Positions 1 through 11,384 of a stretch of 64,000 nucleotides of DNA are shown here, one piece after another. Made by a program: the position numbers and the translations under genes. The notes below the pieces were generated by a model, which was given only the letters and a program-made list of their open reading frames with translations, was not told where the DNA came from and did no database searches. Origin of the DNA: Epiperipatus broadwayi (taxonomy: Eukaryota; Onychophora; Udeonychophora; Euonychophora; Peripatidae); NCBI GenBank assembly GCA_028023455.1, contig JAQFVV010012434.1, positions 8,243,355-8,307,354 of the forward strand, written 5' to 3'. The first letter of the stretch is position 1. Each line of letters opens with the position of its first letter.

Positions 1-290
1 AAATGGCATCCTAATATTAAATTTATCATAAAAGTTCTAAATAAAACACTATCTTTTTTAGATATTTTAATTGCTAGAAAACCTGATACCTTTTATCAAT
101 ATCTGTTTATAGAAAATCCATTCTTAAAAATAAATATCCCAATTTTAATTCTCAATATCATCCAGCTTATATATTTTCTGTGGCAAAAATCTTTAGATAA
201 GAGCATATAGTTTGTCTGATAATGAACATCTTGCTTAAGAAATAGCACTAATTAAAGTTATTTTATTAATGGTTACAATAAAAGCATTGT
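1..290 (+). mobile_element. Penelope-like element fragment, reverse-transcriptase part (decayed, cut by window edge)
   Basis: Frame-shifted translation of the plus strand gives the late RT block of Penelope-like retroelements: an LSFLDILIARKP stretch, then SIYRKS and YPNFNSQYHPAYIFSVAK-like segments, then an INGYN-like motif near 260. These match the family pattern (LPFLDvLi.R, sVYRKpT, YLNf.S.HP, NGYp). There are at least two frameshifts and stops, so it is not functional. The 5' part lies outside the window. The remainder of the same element appears to resume at about 1075 after a SINE-like insertion. Family assignment is from motif recognition only. Confidence 0.7.
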
Positions 291-299
291 ATATAAATT

Positions 300-1075
300 T
301 TACATAGCATTTACAACTCAATTAGTAATATAAGGGATTCAAACTTAGACTTCCACACATGTTGAAAAGATAGATAACACCAATATACATATTTCATGCT
401 AAACCAGCTATCATCAGTTGGTCCAGATTACTATCCTCACATGTGTATGATCAGGTGGGCCAGCAATATGAGATGGCATGGAGAGTTGAGGATTATGTAA
501 AAGTCTGAGTTCAAATGCCTTATATTACATTATATATGTGCAGGTGTAAGTAAGCCTGTACAGTGTATTAATTTACATATTTAAAACATAGTGCATTAAC
601 GATCTGCCATCCCTCGCATATGTATGTAGATTGATTATTCTCCAATACAACATGAGGGTTCAGAATTATTAAATGGTCAACCCAGATAGGATGACAATCT
701 TGTTGCTAATGTGGGCTTTGAACATTCCATCATCAGATTTTCAATGAAATGGATGACTGAAGAGTTGTGGGTTGGAGTAGTTTGAAACCTGTCCATTAAA
801 GTATAAAGATTGGCTATCTTAATATAAAGCTGAGCACTGATTGTATATATGTGTGAGGATAGTAATCTGAACCAACTGATGATTGCTGGTTTAGAATGAA
901 ATATGTATATTGGTGATTATTTATCTTTTCAACATGTGTATGATCACGTGGGCCAGCAATATGAAATGGCATGGAGAGTTGAGAATTGTGTGAAAGTCTG
1001 AATTTGAATCCCTTATATTACATTATATATGTGCAGGTGTGTGTAAGCCTGTACAGTGCATTAACCCAACTAGTT
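300..1075. mobile_element. Rep-C SINE-like repeat, two partial copies in a rearranged arrangement
   Basis: Nucleotides 354-440 are the near-exact reverse complement of 852-940, while 439-600 is a direct copy of 932-1070 (both begin ACATGTGTATGATCA and contain GGGCCAGCAATATGA). The same family recurs at 16137-16760, 35836-36170 and 61745-62085 and as a scrap at 28735-28805; the last full copy carries a tRNA-like head. The block separates two halves of a Penelope-like element, so it inserted later. No exact target duplication was found. Confidence 0.65.
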
Positions 1076-1495
1076 GTAAAGTTGTTTTATCTTATATTAA
1101 AGAAATCACTGATAATATCAGTAGAAGAATATCTAATTTCAAAATTAAGACTATCTTTTCTACTAATAAAAAAAGTGTGACTTTTTCGATTAACCTAAAA
1201 ATCGAATTCTTTTAAAATATCAAGGTATCTAAAATTCCATGTTCATTGTGCTCGCGAGGGTTAATCAAATAGACACATGGTGTAAGAATTAGATAGTATA
1301 AAATGCATTCAATCAAAATTTGATTACATCTGTTTTTACATGAAATAGTTCACACATCTGACTTTGATAATACTAAAATACTAGCTAATTTGAAAAAGTA
1401 TGATTTATGAATGAAGAGAAAGTTGTTTATTAAAATATTGAAAAGACCACTTGGTTTAAACAAATCTGATAAATATAACCTATTTTAGCCTTGAG
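1075..1495 (+). mobile_element. Penelope-like element fragment, RT thumb and degenerate GIY-YIG part
   Basis: Translation gives an SYIKEITDNISRRI segment followed by FKIKTIFSTNKK, which fits the 'lPYi.gis..i.rr...' linker between RT and endonuclease in Penelope-like elements. A degraded endonuclease follows: a C-containing block near 1240, then HTSDFDNTKILANLKKYD and KILKRPLGLNKSDKYN, which resemble the H..df..t.il...R...E...I..Rp..lN pattern at the family C-terminus. It lies in the same orientation as the RT fragment at 1-290 and continues it in family order. Several stops make it a pseudogene. The GIY and YIG core residues are not preserved. Confidence 0.6.
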
Positions 1496-1594
1496 AAAGC
1501 TATTTATTTTATCTCTTTTTTCTAAAATTAACTTTGAATCAATGAAGAAAGTAAAAAACAATTTTGTTAATCAACGTTTTCTGAATGATGAACT

Positions 1595-1598
<4 letters not shown>

Positions 1599-1656
<58 letters not shown>
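1599..1656. repeat. (TA)n microsatellite
   Basis: An uninterrupted TA run of about 58 bp. The rest of 1500-2690 is AT-rich, with no gene or recognisable repeat. Confidence 0.98.
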
Positions 1657-1659
<3 letters not shown>

Positions 1660-2693
1660 GTTCTTTACTTCATGTTCAATCCTATTATTATTTAAGATAT
1701 AATAGTTCTTTATCAATACCTTAACCTTGATATGGGTAAATATTATTTCATCAAAATGTTAGAAATTAAAACAAAATAATACATATAACCCAAATAAGAC
1801 TTTATCTTCATCATATACCCATGAAACGTTAAATATGTGTATATGCATTCACAGAAAAAAATAATACAAGTCAGTTATATAGCAAAAAAAATAGTTCTTT
1901 ATTTCTATAAATACAAACATTATAAGCATAAAGCTAAACTAGTCAATAAATAATTAAAATTACCCCAAATCCAAAATTCAACCAGACTAGCCAAAAATAT
2001 AATTAAAACACAGCCAAATATTTCACTGCTACAAGTAGATTTCTCAAGTGTAAAGAACTGCAAAAACTACACCAAATACACCTGGGTCTTTTTTTATGTG
2101 GTAGATAGGTTCCACAGAAGACCCGCATTAAAAAAAATCACACAAAAATAGACTTAAATTTGAAAAATGTGAAATAGGTTCCAAATTTTTCAAATATTGC
2201 ATAAAAGCAAAGCAACAATGTAAAATTACTTTAAAATTCGCTTAAAAAAATAAGGAAATAAAGAATGACTAATAAAAAATTTCAATTATTTGAAAAAAAT
2301 TGATACAAGACAAACTTTTTTTACTTTTTTATTAACTATGTAATTTTATTCAAAACAATATGTTTTTATGTGTAATTTATTTTACATTTTTTCATACATA
2401 TTTTAATCATTATCACTATTTGACAATACTCAGTTCATTTGTGAACTGATAAGACATCAGATTCATCACAAGAGGAAACATAATTATTGCCAACTTCACT
2501 CTCATGCTGTGTTAATGATTTTCTGTAGACAATGTAATCTCTAATTAAACTTTGAGATATTTACTAATTGTTTATGAAGCTCACAATATCCAGAGTGCTA
2601 TATCTAGCTGTTAGAGAATGCACTTCCATGAGTGCAACTATATATATATTTCATATGATGGAATTAGAATCCATTATGTTGCCTTAATAAAAT
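1657..2693. other. AT-rich non-coding stretch, nothing recognised
   Basis: Both strands were read. There are homopolymer A/T runs and a short T-rich and A-rich alternation around 2040-2340, but no sustained reading frame, no RNA gene and no similarity to the other repeats in this window. Confidence 0.7.
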
Positions 2694-2855
2694 ACTTAAA
2701 TATAAAAATATAAACAAATATTATAGACAACTACATTTGAATTAATAAATATTTAATTTATTACATCGAATCGAATTGATTCGATGTAATAAATTAAATA
2801 TTTATTAATTCAAATGTAGTTGTCTATAATATTTGTTTATATTTTTATATTTAAG

Positions 2856-2856
<1 letters not shown>
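2694..2856. repeat. Near-perfect 79-bp-arm palindrome (5-bp loop)
   Basis: Arms 2694-2772 and 2778-2856 are exact reverse complements by eye, separated by the loop GAATT; the central sequence reads CATCGAATC-GAATT-GATTCGATG. The right arm runs directly into a ~75-bp TA array (2856-2933). It could form a hairpin or cruciform. It has no coding content. Confidence 0.95.

Positions 2857-2933
<77 letters not shown>
2856..2933. repeat. (TA)n microsatellite
   Basis: A pure TA run abutting the right arm of the palindrome at 2694-2856. Confidence 0.97.
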
Positions 2934-2975
2934 ACATGATTCCTCGAGTGTGTTAATAATGACTAATAGTTAAAT

Positions 2976-3126
2976 TTTTTTATACACATGGAAAAATTTT
3001 TACACAGAAAAAAGTTACAAGTAAAAATATTTAAAAACTTTTTAAGTAGAAATTACATGTTCTTAACTATTTTTACTTGTAACTTTTTTCTACCTAAAAG
3101 TTTCTCCATGTATGTATGTGTATAAA
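2976..3126. repeat. Imperfect inverted repeat
   Basis: The left arm (TTTTATACACATGGA... then GAAAAAAGTTACAAGTAAAA) pairs with the right arm (TTTTACTTGTAACTTTTTTC... then CCATGTATGTATGTGTATAAAA) with mismatches and small indels. It is a MITE-like or foldback shape. No target duplication was identified. Sequence from 3127 to 3640 shows nothing else. Confidence 0.75.
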
Positions 3127-3639
3127 AGAAAATATAAACATACACATACATAATGAAGATGTACAACTATTTAGCTCTCATTTGAATTTAGTTCATTAGT
3201 CATGTCATTAACAAGAAAATGATTTTCCAATTGATTAAAAAGTTGAAGAATTTCTCAAATCATTTTTGCTGTGAAACAAACAGGTTACACTTCTGTATTC
3301 ATTATCTTTTTCTAAATCTTCTACAGTATCTAAATTTATTGCCAAACCTTTTTCCAACAGGCATTTAAAGTATGTAAAATTTAATGCATGTAAATCCCAA
3401 TTTTAAATGAAATATGAACTTCTTTTATGCATAAATAAAAACTACATAAAAAGATAATAAGAAGAAACATGAATCACATAACTTCAAAATCGCATTAAAA
3501 AATTCCACACAAAAAAGATCCAGATTATATAATGATAGACATTACTCACAAATCTATTTACTTCCCATCCACTCTTAATATTAAAAGAACTCTTAAATAA
3601 GTTAATTGCTCGGAATAATGTGACAGTCAGATGATGTAT

Positions 3640-4740
3640 GTTGATTTAACCCAGTTCGACTACTAGGCAAAAGTACCTCGAGGCCACCCATATGCGAGAT
3701 ATTAAACCAAGAACACTATGACCTCTGCCCTATTCGTCTAGTCTCGAAGCTATCATGAACCGAACAACACTATCTGAGACACGCATAGATATTTTCTTAC
3801 CGAGCCACGAGCTTAGCATCAGCGGGAGACATGGACAGAACCACCTACGGAGCTAAATAGTTAAATGTGCAAAAATACTTAGAAATATGTGTTTTGCGTG
3901 CCTGGATCATTTAAAAGTAAAACAAAGCATTGAAAGATAACTAGCAAACTCAAGCTTTTTAGTTAAATAAATATCTTTAATAAATGACATTTGAAATATT
4001 ATTAATAATTTAATGGCCTTCGCTATTCCCCGAAATTAATGAATAACTAATGAGACAATGAAAACCAGATTAATATGCTTGCGGTCTAAATCTTTCCTTC
4101 CCAGTTTTATTAAACATTGTCAACTCGAATCTGCTCGATAAGGTGCAATAATAAAAATCTTTCGCAAAGCAGTTTCGAATTGCTTTGCACTAAAACAGAG
4201 TTTAAAATGATTTAAGATGTATATCGCTAAATCTGACATACGTAAGAAGCTAATGGCGGACAAAAGAAGCGTTATCGAGGAGATCAAGTTGGCAAACAAA
4301 AAAAGGAAACTTACTCGTACTAAATTTTACAAGTATGAATAAAACTGGAAAGGGATTTTTATATGAACAATTAACTAATAAACTTAACTGCAATAGAATT
4401 AAAATATTTACACATGGGAGTATTGAAGAATAGCGAACGAAAAAGGGTTAAATATCTAGATAGATGATCACATATACATATATCTAACTAGTCTAATAAA
4501 AATAGTTACATTATAAATATCATTAAACACACATTTCATAAATATTCAAGGAAGCAATTAAAAAAATATGGACAAAAAGGGTAGCATAATAAATAGTTCA
4601 TGAGGAGAGAGATGATTACCGTCCTTATTCCTTGGTCATGTTCCATCGATGGGCATAGCTTGATCCGTCTGATGAGATGTGTTTGTCCGGACAAGGAAAG
4701 TGTAAATCGGTACCATGGTTTCACAAAAAGTCCTCCAGAC
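3640..4740. other. Less AT-rich unique-looking stretch, no gene recognised
   Basis: The part at 3640-3860 is visibly richer in G+C than its surroundings but has no long frame. The short minus frame at 4536-4742 (68 codons) resembles nothing I know. The block may be the internal part of a minus-strand retroelement whose promoter-like end is at 4770-5143; this is inference only. Confidence 0.4.
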
Positions 4741-4769
4741 ATGGCACAGAGTTCAGATGACGATTGAGT

Positions 4770-5143
4770 AAATACTATGGCATTTTTCTGGTATTGAGGA
4801 ACCCTCGGCGGTAGACAAAGTTATTTATTTGCCTAGCCAAGCATGGTAGACTCCATCGAATTCATATAATAAAATCACAACAGGCAACAGCAAAATTTCT
4901 AAAGTTCTCCACGGAGCAATCTGACAGCCCGCAAGAATACTCTGAACGAATAATCTTTTCCAAAAGGAAAATCTGAATGACTGATTTTTCCAAAGGAAAA
5001 TCTGAATGCCTGATCTTTTCCAAAAGGAAACTCTGATTGCCTGATCTTTTGTTCTCCCTTTTATTTATACCCTCTCTGTCAGCTACCTTCTATTGTTCGT
5101 ATGATCTTGATAAGCCCCCATGCTCCTTTGTTTCAAAGTAACA
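4770..5143 (-). promoter_or_regulatory. LTR-like or Pol II promoter-like region with TATA box (minus strand)
   Basis: On the minus strand GTATAAATAA (5061-5070) is a strong TATA box, embedded in AGGGTATAAATAAAAGGG. About 25-40 bp downstream are repeated GATCAGGCAATCAGAG-type units that could contain the start site. A possible polyadenylation motif (AATAAATAA) lies further downstream on the same strand near 4830. On the minus strand a TGTTACTTTG near 5143 could be an LTR start. I did not find a second LTR or a tRNA-complementary primer site, so a solo LTR or a host promoter are both possible. Confidence 0.35.
4941..5050. repeat. Short tandem minisatellite, about 30-bp unit
   Basis: There are three full units plus a partial one: TCTGAAYG..TGATCTTTTCCAAAAGGAAA repeats starting at 4941, 4972, 5001 and 5032 (spacings 31, 29, 31). 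It lies just downstream of the minus-strand TATA box, so it would fall in a leader or R region. Confidence 0.9.
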
Positions 5144-5569
5144 TTTTCTAAAAATAACTTTAACTTTTTTACTCTAACTTTCCTTCTTTAAAGTTTGAAT
5201 TCTATTAATTAAAAAAAAAAGAGAAGGCCATCTTTAATTAGACTTGAATGGCTCACTAATTAAAACTATACATTCTTTTAGAAAATGTTGGCGGGCTTAT
5301 CTCAAAATCAAATCATACTAAATATTTTAACAAAATTTTAACAACAATATATTATTATTTTTTTATAGTAGAATAAGCATTTTATTTCAGCAGAATTTTG
5401 CATTAACTCATATATATATGCTTGACGTATATATATGTTTGACTAAACGGTTTTCACAAGTAATATTTTTAACAGCAATTTAATGTTACAATGGAATTTA
5501 TTTAAAAGAAAATATTTAAAAGCAAATACAAATTTAATAACATAATTAATTTTAGCTGTAATGCAAACC
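5144..5569. other. AT-rich spacer, nothing recognised
   Basis: No frame and no repeat longer than local TA runs (5410-5440, a small palindromic TATATATG motif). Confidence 0.7.
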
Positions 5570-6330
5570 CCTGCTGATATTGGACTATAAACTTAATTTA
5601 GGTTTACAATATTAATCAAGTTTATAGGAAGATGTGAAGCATGGATTGGACTTCAGATCCATTGCTTCAATAATAAATTTTCAATAATAAAGATTCTTTA
5701 ATTCTTCATTTGATTTGATTTCTCTCAAAGAAGACAACCTTAGCTTCATCAAAATTAATAGTGTGACCTGTATGTTTTTTATGGACATACAAAGCAGAAC
5801 TAAGATAATTATTTCTAACTCTATTTTTATGAATCTTTATTCTTTCATTTCAACTCAAACTACTCTGACCTATGTAAACCTTCTTACAAAAACAAGGGAT
5901 AAAATACACTACACCAAGAATAATCATCCTATCAAAAATTTCCTTTGTATTATTTAATAAATTATTCAAAGTAATACCCCTTTCTCAAGCAATTCTCTTA
6001 TTTCCAAACAAATTGATATTTCTACATACAATTTTACAAGAAGACAATTTAAATGGCAAATAAATAAAAACATATTTTTCTTTATTATTTACATCCTTAC
6101 AGATATTACTATTAAATAAAATACTTTTAGCAAATTTATCAGAGTAGCCAACACTCAAATACTCTTTATAGGATTGACCTTTCTGAAACAAAGCTATCCC
6201 ACTAGAATTATTTAATTTTTATGCCTATAACAATTTCTTAAAGCAGCTACTTTATGAGATACAGACTGATAGCTATCAGGTTTAATTATAGACCTTAATT
6301 CTTTAATTAAACCTGAAAATAAGTGAAACT
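5570..6330 (-). mobile_element. Penelope-like element fragment with GIY-YIG endonuclease domain (5'-truncated, decayed)
   Basis: Minus-strand translation gives, in family order: a VFIYLPF...IVCRNINLFGNK segment (RT thumb to linker, 5985-6090), then after one in-frame stop LNNLLNNTKEIFD, then GVVYFIP (5896-5915) and KVYIGQ (about 5866-5885). A helical segment with RIKIHKNR, ALYVHKKHTGH and VVFFERNQIK follows, ending near 5700. This is the GIY-YIG nuclease of Penelope-like elements, with GVYxIPC..C...YIGQ essentially readable. Stops at two or more points make it non-functional. The 5' part, including the RT palm, is absent. A second, plus-strand fragment of the same class lies at 1-1495. Confidence 0.8.
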
Positions 6331-6550
6331 TATTAAAGATATTTAATATTATCTTTATAAGAGTATATGTTATTTGTGTTTATTGATAGGCAGAAATTAA
6401 GTAAATGTGTTATATTAAGAGTCTTGAAATATTTTATATTGTTTATTATTGTTTTGAAGTATAGTGGAGTATATGTAAAATCCCTCATTATATTTAGCTA
6501 AATTAATTGATATGTAATTATTAGAAGAAGTTGAACCTGAGATAGTGATA

Positions 6551-6622
6551 AATTTTAAGAGCTAGATTAAGTAATAATATTCTATAAATTTTAAGAGCTA
6601 GATTAAGTAATAATATTTTATA
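6551..6622. repeat. 36-bp tandem duplication
   Basis: AATTTTAAGAGCTAGATTAA occurs at 6551 and again at 6587, each followed by GTAATAATAT. It is a simple local duplication. Confidence 0.9.
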
Positions 6623-8160
6623 AATTTTATTTGGTGTTAGATTTAATATTATATGTTTTAATAATTATTTTAGTGCTTTATGATAAATTTTGTAATTGCT
6701 TAAGTAAAATTTATTTTATGTGTGATGTGAATCATGGGAATATTACAGGTAGTTTTATAAATTAGGTAGGGGTAATATTCTTTTGCCATTGAGAGTGTAT
6801 CTTTTGGGATTCATTCATAATGTTAAACTGACTATGTACTTTGCTAAATGTTTTGTGCTGAGTCTCATAATTTGTTAGTATTTTAAAATGAACCATTTTT
6901 ATAAGTAAATAAGGAGCTAGTCATATTTAAATTATCGTAATGATAAATGAGCTAGGTATTTGATTTGAACCTTAGTTAGCTATTATTTAATTTACAATTT
7001 GACTTGATTAATTTTTTTAATTAATTATTTTAAGTATTATATTTTCCTAGATATAGTATTTTAGAAATATATTATGAGCTAGTTAAAGTATAGTTTAGGG
7101 TTATTCAGTGGTTGTTCAAAAAATTTGATTAACTAATAAGTTAGGACAGTGAGAGCTAGTAGTAATATAGAAGTATTAATACTTGGTAGAGTCTCGATTT
7201 AGCAAGGAATGGTACAATATAAATAATCTTATAATTAACTAATAGGAAATACATTAATCAAAAATTTTGAAAAGGACCCTTGCCTTTACTACTGACTAAA
7301 TTCCATTATTCTTTTTTTTTCAGAGTCAATAATAAAAAATAAAGTGCTGATCAAGATTTTATTCTTTTGTCTTTTATATTTAACATATATTTAATACATA
7401 CACTCCACATTTTATTCTTTTATTAATTGAGCCAAAGAAAAGTTACTGTTAAATAAATAATTATTAATAGATTTTTTTTTACTATAGATGCTGTTCCTGC
7501 TTAAAAGTTTAATTTACCTATGCTTAATTCTGAAATTATATAGATTAGTATGTTATAATGAGATATTATTTTATATAGTGCTATGTTTTAATACTGTAAT
7601 AGTGATATTAGTGATTAAGCCAATGCACATGTGCTTTAATGATAAATTATAAATGAATACTCTCACTTTTTCCATCCATAAGATATAGTATTTTAGAAAG
7701 AATGGAATGAATTGAAAAATCTATTTGTTCTTTATTTGTTTATTATATAATTAAAAGGCCATTTTTCTGTAATGATGACTTGAGCATATAGAATTAAGAG
7801 GTCATTTGAATTAGATAACTTTTATATAGGATTTAAAGAACTAACTTACTCATTCTCTTTCATTCCCAGTTACATATAATTGTGTTTGAAGTATTGGTTT
7901 CTTATTTTCATATTATCATAATTTGGGCATTCACAAACCTAAAGCCTTAATCTTTTCAAACCATTACAATATTCTGATCAAATCTTTGGGATATAACAAA
8001 GATTATATCATTATCATCCTATGTTCCATTTCAATTTAGTTTTTATTTATGGTGCATATTTTTTCATGAAGTTCTTTGTCCTTCCATATCATTTCAATAT
8101 GGCGCCACAATTCATGATGCATACTAATGTCATTTTTCCTCATTTCTTCCATACCTTATA
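6623..8160. other. AT-rich non-coding stretch with recurring GAGCTAG words
   Basis: No sustained reading frame on either strand and no recognised repeat. The word GAGCTAG recurs near 6560, 6596, 6948, 7076 and 7151, which suggests an old, diverged tandem structure, but I could not define a unit. Confidence 0.5.
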
Positions 8161-8172
8161 TACTATATATAT

Positions 8173-9239
8173 GTAGCTATCTGGCTTGCTATGCTGAGTT
8201 TGAAGACATTACGTGTCTAAAAGATTCACGCTTGCAAGCTGAATAGAAACTGTTTCATAAATGCTCAGAGTTTGTGTTTAGATCTAGTTTCTAAAATTCC
8301 TGTCTTTCACTGATGATAGCAAATAGCTTGAAATCATGATCTGAAAGTGGAATTAAAGATAGAGATAGTGAATGCATGCTCTGAAGTTTATGTAAACAAA
8401 TGCTTGACAGTGTTTTTGGTAGAACGCCATCTGTTGACATAAATACAAGCGTTAGCAAGTTTTTAACTTGTTTTTTGTTTTTCATAAATGTACCTTTGAG
8501 GTCTTTCTAGCAATGATATATATTTCAGAGGCTTCTGCTATGTGGTGATGCTGAACTGAGATCAGACCCATGTAGCTATCTGGCTTGCTATGCTGAGTTT
8601 GAAGACATTACGTGTCTAAAAGATTCACGCTTGCAAGCTGAATAGAAACTGTTTCATAAATGCTCAGAGTTTGTGTTTAGATCTAGTTTCTAAAATTCCT
8701 GTCTTTCACTGACAATAGCAAATAGCTTGAAATCATGATCTGAAAGTGGAATTAAAGTTAGAGATAGTGAATGCATGCTCTGATGTTTATGTAAACAAAC
8801 GCTTGACAGTGTTTTTGGTAGAACGCCATCTGTTGACATAAATACAAGTGTTAGCAAGTTTTTAACTTGTTTTTTGTTTTTCATAAATGTACCTTTGAGG
8901 TCTTTCTAGCAATGATATATATTGCAGAGGCTTCTGCTATGTGGTGATGCTGAACTGAGATCAGACCCATGTAGCTATCTGGCTTGCTATGCTGAGTTTG
9001 AAGACATTACGTGTCTAAAAGATTCACGCTTGCAAGCTGAATAGAAACTGTTTCATAAATGCTCAGAGTTTGTGTTTAGATCTAGTTTCTAAAATTCCTG
9101 TCTTTCATTGATGATAGCAAATAGCTTGAAATCATGATCCGAAAGTGGAATTAAAGTTAGAGATAGTGAATGCATGCTCTGACATTTATGTAAACAAACG
9201 CTTGACGGTGTTTTTGGTAGAATGCCATCTGTTGACATA
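8173..9239 (+). repeat. Rep-A tandem array, unit 399 bp, about 2.7 copies
   Basis: GTAGCTATCTGGCTTGCTAT starts at 8173, 8572 and 8971, giving an exact 399-bp period, with only scattered substitutions between units. The unit contains a CTGAACTGAGATCAGACCCAT motif, a TAGATCTAGTTTCT motif and ends in a T-rich segment. The third unit stops at GTTGACATATATA. Reading frames on either strand repeat with the unit and are not genes. Other copies occur at 14237-15775, 21326-21780 and 44427-44625. I see no tRNA-like box A/B. Confidence 0.97.
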
Positions 9240-9322
9240 TATATATATATATATGAGTTGCCATTATACATTGCCATCTGTTGACATATATATATATATA
9301 TATGAGTTGCCATTATACATTA
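9224..9322. repeat. 49-bp tandem duplication containing (TA)n
   Basis: GCCATCTGTTGACATATATA...GAGTTGCCATTATACATT occurs twice (9224 and 9273). It is at the broken end of the Rep-A array, so it is likely slippage at the TA tract. Confidence 0.95.
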
Positions 9323-11384
9323 CTGGTGAAATTTGTTTAGCTTTGGAGAGATTGTTAATTATTAATAATTGATAATTTCCTGGCAATATAAAAAGTGTTA
9401 TATGATTACATGAATATAATTTTCTTATTTCTATTCTTTATTATGATAACAATCTCTAAAATATTTAATTTAATATATATTATAACAGGATGGGGATATC
9501 ATGATGAAGTGAACCTGGAGTGATGGAAAATCATCATCAATCCCATTTCAACAAAATATTTCAAATAATGAAATTTAATACAAATTTTTAAGAAATAATA
9601 ATATAATAATAATGTTATATATTATAAAATATATAATCAGAGCATTAGAGATCTTGATATCTCTCTAAGAGATCAGCCCAGTTAACTCACTAGAGTAACT
9701 ATAAATATAATTAACCATAAATTTAACAGCATTATAAATAAGTATAAGTAATACTCCATCATCATGAATGATCAATAATAAGATAAATCAACAGTCAATC
9801 TGGTGACTAGATTTGAAATTGGTCTACTGTACATCAGGCCAACTAATTAGCCTTTGCCAGCTTGGGGCAATTATTTACATATTAACTTGGATGCAGCAAT
9901 TTAAGTGCTAATCCATCTGAATATACAAACATAAAAACAATAATGCTGGGATATTAAAACATATTGTTCATCATCAATGCTCTGACCACTCAGTATTATT
10001 AGTGTATTGGCTAACTATAACTTAAATTCTAATAGATACTAAACTAAATAAAATGTAGTGCATGAGCATTAAAGAATATTCTCTTTGTGACAACAGTGAT
10101 GATGATAATCATCATCATTGATCAGAATACCATCATCATCACTGGGTGTCCATATACTAATATATATTCCCTTTTATATATCAAACTGTTATGCATAAAT
10201 CTAGCTCAGAGAACATAAACTCTATAACTGTTATTGTGATCAAGAGATGATGCAACATATAATATTATAAAAATTTAATTAAGTTCACTGGAATAATTTT
10301 AACAATTGAATACAAGTTTATTAATAACAATAAAAAACTGAAATAAATGTCTTTAGAATAAAGCTATACATATATAAGCCTTCTGATTTTGATTAACATA
10401 CAATAAAAAATTATCACATTGTGATTTACATGATTAATATACAAAATTCAAGTTATTATATTGTGGTTTATATATATGTTCCAATAGGTTTTATTAAAAT
10501 AAAATCAGCATAAGCATGTGGCTTAATAATTTATGACCATATCTGAATTGTTATAAAATAATAAAATAAATGATTAAAAATTACCTATGTGTGTCTATCT
10601 GATATGCATTGATATTTTCACACAGATGTGCAGTACAATTGATTGATATATTTCAATCATCATACAAAATACATACAGTACATAATCAAAATTTTCAATT
10701 ATCATATTTTAATAATACAAAAAACTTATATAAGGTTTACTTAATCCATATATATAATCACACAGATGTACATTAATTTATTAACATAACATATTTACAT
10801 TTGTCAAAATAATAAATGACATTAATTTTTATAACATATAATTAACATATATGTTTGTGCACATAGAAATGTATGAGCACACTGGCATTTATATCATACA
10901 TTTTAACTTATCAAAATAATAAAATTATTAAAAATAAATTTTTACAATTAATTCTTTGTTGAAAGTATATAAAATTCACATATACATAAGTGTATAAAAA
11001 GGTAACTTGAATCAGTTGTTAAACATAAATCTACTTCTTTTTCCTTTTTTAAAAAAAATATCATCCTTGAGAGTTTATAAATTCATTTTTTTTGAAAGGT
11101 TACTTAAAATTAGTTATATCTTTTAATTTATCTGAAAAGATTTGTATTCTTTGATTTTTTTCTTTTTCTTTTAAAATAGGATTGATAATGAATCCAATCA
11201 TTTCATTCAAGCAAAATTATTTGTGTTATTTTCTTAAAATATCTTTTTAAATAAACAATTTAAAATAATATTCTCTCTGTATAGTTATTTTTAACTACTA
11301 AATGTCACTTTTACTAAAGAAATTATTTAAAATTTCATTCTCCCATGATCACCATTTTTTATGCTTCCTTATAATTGTTATTAA
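9323..11384. other. AT-rich non-coding stretch, nothing recognised
   Basis: Contains local ATCATC-rich words (10080-10145) and many TA dinucleotides. No frame beyond noise, no RNA gene, and no clear similarity to other repeats here. Confidence 0.65.

Noticed and set aside
8291-9313. Three similar ~65-74-codon minus-strand frames
   Set aside because: They repeat with the 399-bp Rep-A unit; sequence identity comes from the repeat, not from a gene family.
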